Part shown: one piece after another, positions 8,294-16,902 of the stretch | Position numbering within the stretch: the first letter of the stretch is position 1 | Layout of the letters: each line of letters begins with the position of its first letter | Assembly: GCF_000317695.1 (NCBI RefSeq) | Contig: NC_019771.1 | Location: forward strand, 3,166,001 to 3,230,000 | Source of the DNA: Anabaena cylindrica PCC 7122 | Lineage (GTDB): Bacteria > Cyanobacteriota > Cyanobacteriia > Cyanobacteriales > Nostocaceae | Length of the DNA: 64,000 bases | Direction: 5' to 3' | Position numbers and translations under genes: made by a program | Notes under the pieces: model-generated | Told to the model about the DNA's origin: nothing | Database searches by the model: none | What the model saw: the letters and a program-made list of their open reading frames with translations, nothing else

Positions 8294-9673
8294 ATGGAAG
8301 TTTACTGCACTCGTCCACGCTGCCCGCGCCCAAAAAACTACTTTGCCGATTTAGATAATCTGACAACCCTAAAAACAACACAGCAGAAATATTGTACTAG
8401 CTGTGGTATGCCACTTTTGTTAGATGGTCGCTATGTTCCAACTAGTTTACTAGGCAGAGGAGGCTTTGGAGCCGCCTTTTTAGCAAGTGATCGTCGAATT
8501 CCAGGAATGCGTTTATGTGTAGTTAAACAATTCCAACCGGCAGGTAATTTAACATCAGATCAACTACAATTAGCACAAAATTTATTTGAAAGAGAAGCAG
8601 AAGTTTTAGCACAAATAGGTAATGAACACAAACAAATTCCTGACTTATTTGCTTTCTTTCCTGTAGTAATTCAGGGTTTACAACCAGGAACTCAAGACCA
8701 GTTTTTTTATTTAGTCCAAGAATATATTGATGGGCAAAACTTAGAAGAAGAATTGGCTCAAAATGGCAATTTTTCTGAAGTCCAAGTACTAGAAATACTC
8801 AGAGAAATTCTCCCAGTGCTGACATTTATCCACGATAGAGGCATTATCCACAGAGACATTAAACCCTCTAATATTATGCGTCGTCGAGATGGCACACTAT
8901 TTTTACTAGATTTTGGTGCAGTTAAGTTAGTCGCTAATGCTCCTTCTGGTGCTGCTGGTTCCACAGGAATTTATTCTATGGGGTTTGCACCACCAGAACA
9001 AATGTCAGGAAGTCAAGTATTTCCATCTACAGATTTATATGCTTTAGCTGTTACCCTCATCACTTTAATGACTGGTCAAGAAGCAAATAAACTTTTTGAT
9101 GCCTACAGCAACCAATGGAAATGGCGTTCTCAAATTAAAGTCAACCCCAGACTTGCTGATATTTTAGACAAAATGCTGCTACCTGCTGCTAGTCAACGCT
9201 TTCAGTCAGCCCAGGAAGTACTAGAAGCCCTTTCTCCTCCCTCCGTTCCCCCAACTGCACCACCACAAATACAACCACCCCCATTAATACCACAGCCACC
9301 ACAAAAACCAGTACCAGTTCAACCAGCCTTTGCTATCTGGGAATTATTGGCAGGAGCGGCTTTTAGCGGTTTTGAAGGGGCATTAATAGCGATCGCACTT
9401 TTGAGTTTAGTCAAAAATCCAATCATCACTTTAGCTATTGCTTTTGTGGTTTTGGGCATCCTCATTTTTAGCCAAACTAAACGCTGGCTAGAAAAATATG
9501 ACTTGTTAATTATTGCGGGCATAAGTTTTGCAATTATATTTTTCTTCCCTTATTTACGGGGAGGTATTGTCCTTCAACAAGTAGTTATTTTAGCGGTTGC
9601 TGCTGCTTTAATAAGCATTGCGATGACAGCCATATTTCGACTAATTTATAAATTATTATCTTCAATACTTTAA
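8294..9673 (+). CDS. Membrane-anchored serine/threonine protein kinase with N-terminal Cys4 motif
   Basis: The protein has 459 residues. Cys5 and Cys10, then Cys34 and Cys37 (CTSCG), form a likely zinc ribbon, a layout typical of cyanobacterial Hanks-type kinases. The kinase domain follows: glycine loop LGRGGFGAAF, the VVKQF lysine, catalytic loop HRDIKPSN near 186, and DFGAVK near 206 with APPEQM after it. All catalytic residues are present. A proline-rich linker (about 308-342) leads to a C-terminal region with several hydrophobic helices. The kinase domain should therefore be cytoplasmic and tethered. It is followed after 35 bases by a PstS-like gene, so it probably leads a kinase-sensor cluster running to 13773. 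Confidence 0.9.
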   Translation: MEVYCTRPRCPRPKNYFADLDNLTTLKTTQQKYCTSCGMPLLLDGRYVPTSLLGRGGFGAAFLASDRRIPGMRLCVVKQFQPAGNLTSDQLQLAQNLFEREAEVLAQIGNEHKQIPDLFAFFPVVIQGLQPGTQDQFFYLVQEYIDGQNLEEELAQNGNFSEVQVLEILREILPVLTFIHDRGIIHRDIKPSNIMRRRDGTLFLLDFGAVKLVANAPSGAAGSTGIYSMGFAPPEQMSGSQVFPSTDLYALAVTLITLMTGQEANKLFDAYSNQWKWRSQIKVNPRLADILDKMLLPAASQRFQSAQEVLEALSPPSVPPTAPPQIQPPPLIPQPPQKPVPVQPAFAIWELLAGAAFSGFEGALIAIALLSLVKNPIITLAIAFVVLGILIFSQTKRWLEKYDLLIIAGISFAIIFFFPYLRGGIVLQQVVILAVAAALISIAMTAIFRLIYKLLSSIL

Positions 9674-9708
9674 ATGAAGATTATTTAACAACATTAAGAA
9701 ATTAACTC

Positions 9709-10764
9709 ATGTCTCAAAAAAAAGAAACTCAGGTAATTGTATTATCGCTAATTACTACTATTACTCTAATTTTTGGAGGAATGTGGTTTTTAATGGAACG
9801 TTGGGCAAAAATAAACCCAGTTCAGAATAATAACACTTCTACTTCTAGTAATTCCAGTTATAACTTAATTACCCCTAATAATGTACCAACTAATTGTACC
9901 TTATCCAACTCACCACAAGGAATATTTAATTACGGTGGAAGTACAACCTGGGCTCCCATCCGTAGAGATGTAGATTCTGTCTTGTTAAGCATTTGTCCTC
10001 AATTTACCTTGCGCTACACCCAACCCACTAATGAAAAACCGGGTTCAGGTACAGGAATTAAAATGTTAATAGATAATCAACTGGCTTTTTCTCAATCTTC
10101 TCGTTCAATTAAAGCAGAAGAAAATACAGAAGCTCAGAAAAAAGGATTTAGTCTCAAAGAAATTCCTATTGCACTGGATGGAATTGCAATCGCAGTTAAT
10201 CCCCAACTTAATGTTTCTGGCTTAACCGTTGCTCAACTTAAAGACATTTATACAGGCAAAATTACTAACTGGAAAAATGTTGGTGGACCAAATTTGCTAA
10301 TTCAACCCGTATCTCGCACCAAGGAGGCCGGTGGAACTGTAGAATTTTTCGTTGACAATGTTCTCAATAAAGAAAACTTTGGTACAAACGTGATTTACAG
10401 TCCTACAACCACAGAAGCTATCAGGAAAATAGCCTCTATTCCAGGCGGAATTTACTACGCTTCTGCTCCTGAAGTTGTCCCCCAATGTACCATTAAAACC
10501 CTACCAATGGGTCGTACAATTAGCCAATTAATACCGCCATATCAACAACCATATATACCCAGTTCTCAATGTCCTGGTAAGCGTAATCAGTTAAATATTC
10601 AGGATTTCCGTAGTGGAGCTTACCCAATAACTCGGAATTTATTTGTAATTGTAAAACAGAATAACCAAACTGATCAACAAGCGGGAGAAGCTTATGCCAA
10701 TTGGTTAGTAACACCTCAAGGTCAAGAACTAATTGAAAAAGCTGGATTTATCAGAATTAAATAA
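9709..10764 (+). CDS. Membrane-anchored PstS-like substrate-binding protein
   Basis: The protein has 351 residues. The N-terminus MSQKKET is followed by one hydrophobic helix (about 9-29), then an Asn/Ser-rich linker to about 60. The rest is a PstS-like periplasmic binding domain: FNYGGSTTWAPIRRDVD, PGSGTGIKMLIDNQ, QSSRSIKAEE, IYTGKITNWKNVGG and a C-terminal NWLVTPQGQELIEKAGF. The domain binds a phosphate-like anion in classical PstS, but no pstCAB genes are near, so a sensing role is as likely as transport. There is no clear lipobox, and the helix probably serves as an uncleaved anchor. The gene at 12703 is a close paralogue, and the broken gene at 10849 shares the N-terminal module. Confidence 0.85.
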   Translation: MSQKKETQVIVLSLITTITLIFGGMWFLMERWAKINPVQNNNTSTSSNSSYNLITPNNVPTNCTLSNSPQGIFNYGGSTTWAPIRRDVDSVLLSICPQFTLRYTQPTNEKPGSGTGIKMLIDNQLAFSQSSRSIKAEENTEAQKKGFSLKEIPIALDGIAIAVNPQLNVSGLTVAQLKDIYTGKITNWKNVGGPNLLIQPVSRTKEAGGTVEFFVDNVLNKENFGTNVIYSPTTTEAIRKIASIPGGIYYASAPEVVPQCTIKTLPMGRTISQLIPPYQQPYIPSSQCPGKRNQLNIQDFRSGAYPITRNLFVIVKQNNQTDQQAGEAYANWLVTPQGQELIEKAGFIRIK

Positions 10765-10848
10765 TCTCGATTAAGCTATTATATTATAAGTGATAGCCAT
10801 ATTTATCAGAATAGCTAAATAGCAAATTTAATCCACTACAAATCGGTT

Positions 10849-11899
10849 ATGTCCCAAAAAAATGAAACTAAAGTTTTAGTTATATCTCTGCTATTAACAA
10901 TTGGTATACTGGGTGGTGGTATTTGGTTTTTTGTGAATAAAGCTGGAGTTAAATTTGACAATGCCAATACTCCTAATCAAACAAATAACAACCAACCAAT
11001 TAATGAACGGATTAGCTTTGGAGAAAAAAGTTTAACTATTGGCAATATTTTTCCAGCGAAAAAAGATGGGATACAAGCAATAGCTAATAAAAACTATGAA
11101 AAAGCAATTGCAGATTTCACAGCCTCGCTAAAAAACAATCGTAACGACCCAGAAGCACTGATATATCAGAATAATGCCCGCATTGGCAACGGCAAAAACT
11201 ATACTATAGTTACATCTTTACCGATTGGTAATAACCCCAATGCGGCATTAGAGATTTTACGGGGTATGGCTCAATCCCAAAGTGAAATTAATACTGCTGG
11301 AGGAATTAAAGGAATACCTTTAAAAATAGGAATCGCCAACGATGAAGATAATCCAGAAATATCCAAACAAATTGCAGCCACTTTAGTCAAAAATTCTGAC
11401 AATTCAGGAAGGGGTAAAAGTGTTAATGTTAGCCACTAATACCGACACTTTAGACAAAGCACTGCAAGTAGTTCAGGTGAATCAGAAACGTCTGAGTGTT
11501 CTGGGAGGTGATGATGTTTATACTGTGATAACTTTAGAAGTTGGTAGAGAACAAGCAACAGGAATGGTAGTAGCAGTTCCCTGGCATATTGATGGTGATT
11601 CTAAGTCAGATTTTCCCCAAAAATCCCGGCAGTTATGGGGTGGTGATGTGAGTTGGCGTACTGCCCTAGCATATGATGCTACAAAAGCCTTTATTGCAGC
11701 ACTAGAAATTAATCCTACTCGGTCTGGAATTCAACAAGCTTTACTTTCGTCAGATTTTTCTGCTACGGGTGCTTCTGGCGCAATTCGCTTTTTGCAATCA
11801 GGCGATCGCAATGCCCCTGTCCAACTTGTGAAAATTGTTCCCGGTAATCGTTCCCGCACTGGGTATGATTTTGAGCCTATACGAGACAATTTAAAATAA
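10849..11899 (+). pseudogene. Broken TPR / ABC-type ligand-binding receptor gene
   Basis: The first reading frame (10849-11439) begins MSQKNET with the same anchor helix as its neighbours, continues into a TPR-like repeat (ANKNYEKAIADFTASLKNN) and then into the start of a Leu/Ile/Val-type periplasmic binding domain (EINTAGGIKGIPLKIGIAND). It goes out of frame near 11395-11415. The domain resumes in another frame with QEGVKVLMLATNTDTLDK and runs to 11899. Compared with the family, about 100 residues between ATLVKNSD and the VLML strand are missing. An internal deletion plus frame change is the simplest reading, and the product should be inactive. Confidence 0.8.
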
Positions 11900-12011
11900 T
11901 TCGTAATTTGTAATTCATAATTTGTAATTAAGTTATGTGTTGGGGCTTGATACTTTGACACATAAGTTACTGGGAATTAAATCACCAAACTGTTGTTCAA
12001 GAGAAAAAATC

Positions 12012-12599
12012 ATGGAAAAACTAGCTAATCCCCAATATCCAATTCATCAGTTGCTGCAACAACGCTGGAGTCCCTTAGCCTTTGCAGAAAAACAGATAGA
12101 AGCAGAAACACTTTATAGTTTGTTAGAAGCGGCGCGTTGGTCTGCTTCTTCCTATAATGAGCAACCTTGGTATTTTATTGTTGCCACTCAGGAAAATCCA
12201 GAAGAATTTAGCAAGCTGCTGAGTTGTCTAGTAGAACCAAATCAAGTATGGGCAAAGAATGTTCCTGTTCTCATGATCTCGGTAGCCAAACTTAATTTTG
12301 AGAAGAATGGACAACCGAACCGTCATGCTTTTTATGATCTAGGAGGAGCAGTTTGCAGTCTTGTTATTCAAGCAACTTCCTTAGGCTTGTTTGTTCACCA
12401 GATGGCAGGATTTGATGCATCTAAAGCGCAGGATTTATATAGCATTCCAGAGGGATATGAAGCAGTAAGTGCGATCGCAATTGGTTATCCAGGCGATCCC
12501 CAAACTTTACCTGAACAATACCAACAGCGTGAATTTGCTCCGCGACAACGCAAACCCCAACAGGAATTTGTATTCACAAATACTTGGGGTAAAAATTAA
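12012..12599 (+). CDS. Nitroreductase family protein
   Basis: The protein has 195 residues and reads as a nitroreductase/FMN oxidoreductase: RWSPLAFAEKQIEAETLYSL, then EAARWSASSYNEQPWYFIV for FMN binding, and a C-terminal IAIGYPGDPQTLPE. Family members use NAD(P)H and FMN to reduce nitro-aromatics, quinones or flavins in the cytoplasm; the substrate here is unknown. I chose the ATG at 12012 because the 25 upstream codons do not resemble the family. It lies between the broken receptor gene and the second PstS-like gene and is followed by a hairpin, so it may not be functionally tied to them. Confidence 0.85.
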   Translation: MEKLANPQYPIHQLLQQRWSPLAFAEKQIEAETLYSLLEAARWSASSYNEQPWYFIVATQENPEEFSKLLSCLVEPNQVWAKNVPVLMISVAKLNFEKNGQPNRHAFYDLGGAVCSLVIQATSLGLFVHQMAGFDASKAQDLYSIPEGYEAVSAIAIGYPGDPQTLPEQYQQREFAPRQRKPQQEFVFTNTWGKN

Positions 12600-12619
12600 A
12601 ACCTATGTTCTAGATAGAA

Positions 12620-12644
12620 TTCAGATTGGATCTACCAATCTGAA
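12620..12644 (+). terminator. Hairpin after the nitroreductase gene
   Basis: TTCAGATTGG and CCAATCTGAA form a perfect 10-bp stem around the loop ATCTA, 20 bases after the stop. A TTTT follows six bases later. It is a possible terminator, imperfect because the T run is short and displaced. Confidence 0.5.
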
Positions 12645-12702
12645 CAAAGTTTTATGAGAATGTTGAAAGATAAATTAATACTTTTAATGAATCTGGCTTT
12701 GT

Positions 12703-13773
12703 ATGACTCAAAAAAATGAAACGCTTATTCTCGCCTTATCTCTGTTAACGACAATATCGCTCATAGGTGGCGGTTTTTGGTGGTTTACCAGAAAGTCAAA
12801 TGTTGATCTAGATCAAATTATTAGCTCTCAGTCAAGCAATTCTAGCTCTAGTAATCAAAATCAAACCCAGAATACATCAGAAGACTCTCAAGGTGCAACA
12901 TTTACTGCCGTCCAGAATGTCCCTACAGGATTATTCAACTACGGTGGTAGTACTTCTTGGGCCCCAATTCGACTGGCAATAGATCCAGTACTTCAAGCAG
13001 CAAGACCAGAGTTCCGGCTACGTTATGTACAACCCAGTAACGCGACCCCAGGTTCTGGTACAGGGATACAGTCATTAATTGATGGTCAACTAACTTTTGC
13101 TCAGTCCTCACGACCGATTTTAGACCAAGAGTTAAATCGCGCCCAGCAGCGTGGATTCAAACTCAGTCAAATTCCTGTAGCTATTGATGGGTTAGCTGTA
13201 GCCGTGAACCCTAATCTGAATATCTCAGGATTGACTATAGACCAACTTAAATCTATCTACACAGGCAAGATCAATAATTGGAACCAGGTCGGTGGTCCCA
13301 ATTTGTCAATCAAGCCGTATTCTCGTCGTATCAGTGATGGCGGTACAGTTGAACTTTTTGTCCAAGACATTTTGGGTGGTCAAGCTTTCAGTCCCCAAGT
13401 AGAGTTTATCTCTACGACCACCCAAGCCCTAAAAAAGGTGGCTGATAGTCCTGGTGGCATCTATTACGCTTCTGCCCCAGAGGTTGTTCCTCAATGTTCC
13501 ATTAAACCCTTGCCTTTGGGGCTAATGCCAGGGCAATATATTGCTCCCTATCAAGAACCATTTGTTCTCCCTAATGAGTGTCCTGATAAACGGAACCAAT
13601 TGAACATCAAGGCTTTTCAATCAGGAAAATACCCGATTACCCGAAATCTGTTTGTGGTGGTCAAACAGACTGGTCAAACTGAGGAGCAAGCAGGTGTTGC
13701 TTATGCTAACTTACTGCTAACAGAGCAGGGACAGGAACTAATTACCCAAGCTGGGTTTGTTAAAATCCGCTGA
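12703..13773 (+). CDS. Membrane-anchored PstS-like substrate-binding protein (paralogue)
   Basis: The protein has 356 residues with the same architecture as the product of the gene at 9709. The N-terminus MTQKNET is followed by a helix of about 20 hydrophobic residues, a Ser/Asn/Gln-rich linker to about 65, then a PstS-like domain (FNYGGSTSWAPIRLAID, PGSGTGIQSLIDGQ, SIYTGKINNWNQVGG). The two proteins align along their length and share Cys positions in VVPQCSIK and NECPDKRNQ, so a disulfide is plausible outside the membrane. Its A+T content is lower than the copy at 9709. No transporter permease or ATPase genes are close by, and the ligand is unknown. Confidence 0.85.
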   Translation: MTQKNETLILALSLLTTISLIGGGFWWFTRKSNVDLDQIISSQSSNSSSSNQNQTQNTSEDSQGATFTAVQNVPTGLFNYGGSTSWAPIRLAIDPVLQAARPEFRLRYVQPSNATPGSGTGIQSLIDGQLTFAQSSRPILDQELNRAQQRGFKLSQIPVAIDGLAVAVNPNLNISGLTIDQLKSIYTGKINNWNQVGGPNLSIKPYSRRISDGGTVELFVQDILGGQAFSPQVEFISTTTQALKKVADSPGGIYYASAPEVVPQCSIKPLPLGLMPGQYIAPYQEPFVLPNECPDKRNQLNIKAFQSGKYPITRNLFVVVKQTGQTEEQAGVAYANLLLTEQGQELITQAGFVKIR

Positions 13774-13846
13774 CTCCTGCTTTTGATGGCTTCAACAATG
13801 GCAAATACCAAACTTACACGCTTCCAAAGTGGCTTCTAAGTGCGCC

Positions 13847-14566
13847 TTAGTTGGTTCTGTTAATCGACTCTGCTGGTAGGCAAATCAAATTATCCCCTTG
13901 GGTGAGGATTAGTCCGCGTTGACGCAATTTACCCATTAAGCGGGTGACAGTGACGCGCGTTGAACCAATAGCGCTGCCAATTTGAGCATGGGTGAGTGGG
14001 AAAGGTAGGCAATAACCGCGAATTACATCGGGATCGGTTTCGCTCATCGCCGGTTCTCCATATTCCTCAATTAACAAGGTGAGAAATCCTAGAAGCCGGT
14101 CAATTGTGCGCCTTTGTCCCAAGGCACTTAACCACAAAAGCTTACGCTGGTGTTGATACCTAAAGGCATCCATGACTTCACGACGGAAATGAGGCCAGTT
14201 ATCTAAATCATGCCAGTACATCCATAGCACCGCAGTTTGGTCAACGTGGGCGTAAGACTGGAGTGTGAATGGTGACTGAGCAACAATTTCAAAAGGTTGC
14301 CCTGCTCCCACAAAACCCAAAAAAGCTTCTTCTGGAGTTCTATTGATGCGTCGTGATGTTAGCTGACTGGCAGTGGCACTAACTTGGGCGGTTCCTACCA
14401 TTCGGATCGCACCTCTCTGGACTAAATATAGCAATCCGGGTCTGGCTGGAATGCGCTCATCTTTGCTGAAAGTGCGGCAGCGGTAGTGTTCTTGAGCCCA
14501 ATCAAGAATTCGTTGCCAAGTTAAGAAAGGCCGTGATGCCTCGGAAAAGGAGGATTGAGATTGCAT
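13847..14566 (-). CDS. devH: Crp/Fnr-family regulator, DevH-type
   Basis: The protein has about 239 residues. An N-terminal cNMP-binding-like beta roll (GLLYLVQRGAIRMVG, FLGFVGAGQPFEIVAQ) lacks the typical cAMP-contact residues, and a C-terminal winged helix-turn-helix follows (LTHAQIGSAIGSTRVTVTRL). It matches the cyanobacterial DevH group related to NtcA. In Anabaena PCC 7120 DevH is needed for the heterocyst glycolipid layer, and as I recall its gene lies beside pacR, as rbcR/pacR lies near here. I chose the ATG at 14566; a TTG at 14596 would add ten residues. No NtcA-type site was found upstream. Confidence 0.85.
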   Translation of the reverse strand: MQSQSSFSEASRPFLTWQRILDWAQEHYRCRTFSKDERIPARPGLLYLVQRGAIRMVGTAQVSATASQLTSRRINRTPEEAFLGFVGAGQPFEIVAQSPFTLQSYAHVDQTAVLWMYWHDLDNWPHFRREVMDAFRYQHQRKLLWLSALGQRRTIDRLLGFLTLLIEEYGEPAMSETDPDVIRGYCLPFPLTHAQIGSAIGSTRVTVTRLMGKLRQRGLILTQGDNLICLPAESINRTN

Positions 14567-14876
14567 AGGTAACAAAGAGCGTTCGGCTGAAGACAAAGAC
14601 TAAATAAAAAGGTGCAAGGAGTGTCTTTGTGTTAACAGGGTAGGCTTAACGCCTAACAGCGTCAGCTATCCAAAGTGTAGAAAGTCAATTTACTCTCTAC
14701 TCTTTTGTTATACTTCTTACTGTACAATGAGGGTAGTAAAGTTTACTAATCATTCATCAATTATTCATCAAATTTTATCCTATTCTCATTTTTCTTTACC
14801 TAGACTAAACTTCTATCTAAAGGTGGATGGAACAGGATAAAATGGTGATAACTGAAAAAGTTCCCCAAACAACTAC

Positions 14877-15794
14877 GTGCATCATTGGCTACTTTTTAAG
14901 AAGTATACCTCAATTAAACATTTAGTATATATCCATTTAGTGAAATTTCTAAGTGTTTATACTAAGCATGAAGAAATTCTAGGCAGAGGAAAGGGAAAAT
15001 TTCCTCTATATCAAGGTGGAGATAGTGAAAAATTTTTATATATTTCTAGCGTAGCTATAAAATTTTCTCTATCTGATAATTTAAAAGCGATGCTTATTGC
15101 CCAGCAACTTGCTAGTTATTTGTCGGCAAATTGCAGTAAAATTTTTAGCGTTAAAATCATTCCCCCTGGTTTAATTCATATAGAACTAACTTATCCTACT
15201 TTAGCTGCTTGGTTACATAGTCTGACGACTGGGGACTGGGAAGAGGAAAGGGAGCAGGGAGCAGGGAGCAAGGGTGAAAATACCTCTCCCCTGCACCCCG
15301 CACTCTGCCTCTCTGCTTCTTCTGCCTCCTCCCTTCTGGGAAATAGAAGTAAACTATTATTTCCAATTCAATATGCTCATGCACGGTGTTGTTCGTTATT
15401 ACGATTAGCTCACCGAGAAGGATTGATTCAACTTGTAGATAATCGGGTTGATGTTGGGGGTGTCTTGTCTGCACAGGCTATACCCTGGTTAAATTCTGAT
15501 CAAAAACTATGTCTTCATCAACCAGATGAGGTTTATCTTATTCATAATTTGATAAAAGTAGTAGACGATTTGGTATTCCCTGATTCTCAAAGTTCTGTTA
15601 ACTGGGAAAAAGCAGCACTAAAATTGAGCCAAGCTTTTGAAAATTTCTGGTGTAATTGTCGGATTTGGGGTGATGTGAAAATTAATTCCTTGGAGTTAGC
15701 TCAAGCTAGACTGGGATTGTTGATAGCTACTCAGTTGGTTTTAAGGTCTGTGTTAGAAACAAAATTGAGGGTTTTTGCACCTCTAGAGTTATGA
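14877..15794 (+). CDS. Stand-alone DALR anticodon-binding-domain protein
   Basis: The protein has up to 305 residues. Its C-terminal half resembles the DALR anticodon-binding domain of arginyl-tRNA synthetase: IQYAHARCCSLLRLAHREG and a final LGLLIATQLVLRSVLETKL. There is no catalytic HIGH/KMSKS domain, so it is not a synthetase; free DALR proteins of this kind are seen in cyanobacteria with unknown function. The start is uncertain: a GTG at 14877 is the first candidate in this frame. Between about residues 118 and 155 the frame passes through a heptad repeat (see 15231-15335) that encodes EQGAGSK-like low-complexity sequence and looks like a late insertion. Confidence 0.65.
   Translation: MHHWLLFKKYTSIKHLVYIHLVKFLSVYTKHEEILGRGKGKFPLYQGGDSEKFLYISSVAIKFSLSDNLKAMLIAQQLASYLSANCSKIFSVKIIPPGLIHIELTYPTLAAWLHSLTTGDWEEEREQGAGSKGENTSPLHPALCLSASSASSLLGNRSKLLFPIQYAHARCCSLLRLAHREGLIQLVDNRVDVGGVLSAQAIPWLNSDQKLCLHQPDEVYLIHNLIKVVDDLVFPDSQSSVNWEKAALKLSQAFENFWCNCRIWGDVKINSLELAQARLGLLIATQLVLRSVLETKLRVFAPLEL
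15231..15335. repeat. GGGAGCA-type heptad repeat inside a coding region
   Basis: About three GGGAGCA units are followed by a C/T-rich stretch of inverted character (CTCCC, CTGCC, TCTGC). The whole block of 105 bases is divisible by three and keeps the frame of the DALR gene open. The same heptad family forms a long array at 28834-28955. Confidence 0.75.
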
Positions 15795-15887
15795 TTTTGC
15801 CTTTTCTACTTCATAAATTTTAGTTACAGCTATTGACTCAATGCTTCTCCTCCGCTATATTATCAGGTGTGTGAGGAGCGAACCAGC

Positions 15888-15929
15888 AAAGACACCGAGA
15901 CGAAACACGGCCAGTCGTCGGTGTCTTTT
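15888..15929 (+). terminator. Strong Rho-independent terminator
   Basis: AAAGACACCGA (15888-15898) pairs with TCGGTGTCTTTT (15918-15929), giving a stem of about ten pairs that runs into a T tract. It may end the DALR transcript 95 bases upstream, or a short separate RNA starting near 15865 (see findings). Confidence 0.75.
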
Positions 15930-15963
15930 CTGATGTTTATGAGTAGTGATGGAGCAAATTTTG

Positions 15964-16839
15964 CTAGGAAAGCAAAAACTTTTCTATAGCGATCGCACTT
16001 CCGTGATTTTCTACGCTTGGTGCTACCCAATTAGCGATCGCTTGCACTGGATCTGGAGCGCTACCCATAGCTACACCAATACCTGCATATTCAAGCATTT
16101 CCACATCATTAAAATTATCCCCAATCGTCATCACATTGTCTCTTTCTAGTCCTAGCAGTTCTTCTGCGAGGTAACGGACAGCTGTTCCTTTATTCACAAA
16201 TGGATTAGCTGCTTCTAAGAAAGTAGCCACAGATGTAGTCATATATAGTTCTGCGGGTGTGTATTGAAGACGTAAATTACCCAAAAGTTCTTGAATTAAA
16301 TTTTCGTCGTCACACAAAGCTAAAACTTTGGTAGGTTCATCACTCAAAACTTGACGCAAATCACCTACAGGAATAGGATTGACACCGCAACGTTCCGCAT
16401 AAAGTTCAGTCTCTGTAGTCATTTCCCTCACATAGAGTTGGTCATTGATATAAAAATGGACAGAAAGAAGTGAGCGTAATTGCGGCTGTTCAAAGTAGTC
16501 TAGTAATTGCTGGGTAATTTCTCTGGGAACAGCTAAATGACGATGAATTTTTTTGTTCTTTGGGTCTTGAATCCAAGCTCCTTGATACGCTACAAGCGGT
16601 AAAGTAGATTTAATGTCTTGATGAAACCGCAAAGCTGAACAGTACATCCTACCAGTGGCTATGGCTACATGAATACCTTTTGCTTGTACTTTTGCGATCG
16701 CATCCTTGACAGTTTCACTCACCTGGTTATCGTGACCTGCGATCGTACCATCTATATCTAATACCAGTAGTTTAATATCTTTTCCAACTTGAGCTAGATT
16801 GCTAGTTGATGATAAATCAGTAGTAGATGCTTTATGCAT
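15964..16839 (-). CDS. Cof-type HAD-superfamily hydrolase
   Basis: The protein has 291 residues. HAD motif I is LDIDGTIAGHDN with both aspartates, motif II is IATGRM, and motif III/IV is MTIGDNFNDVEMLEYAGIGV. The cap region between suits the Cof (IIB) subfamily. These cytoplasmic enzymes use a phospho-aspartate intermediate to remove phosphate from small metabolites such as sugar phosphates or nucleotides; the substrate is not evident. It starts 63 bases from polA in a divergent arrangement, so the two genes share a short promoter region with a HIP1 site. Confidence 0.88.
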   Translation of the reverse strand: MHKASTTDLSSTSNLAQVGKDIKLLVLDIDGTIAGHDNQVSETVKDAIAKVQAKGIHVAIATGRMYCSALRFHQDIKSTLPLVAYQGAWIQDPKNKKIHRHLAVPREITQQLLDYFEQPQLRSLLSVHFYINDQLYVREMTTETELYAERCGVNPIPVGDLRQVLSDEPTKVLALCDDENLIQELLGNLRLQYTPAELYMTTSVATFLEAANPFVNKGTAVRYLAEELLGLERDNVMTIGDNFNDVEMLEYAGIGVAMGSAPDPVQAIANWVAPSVENHGSAIAIEKFLLS

Positions 16840-16902
16840 AAATTCCCCAGCATTGAACTTCCAGTTAGAGATTAACAGGCGATCGCACTAGTTAAAATAG
16901 GT

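Noticed and set aside
15865..15895. Yfr1 gene itself on the minus strand (CTCCTCACAC present)
   Set aside because: The motif is not followed by the second stem and T run that Yfr1 needs on that strand; the good terminator is on the opposite strand.
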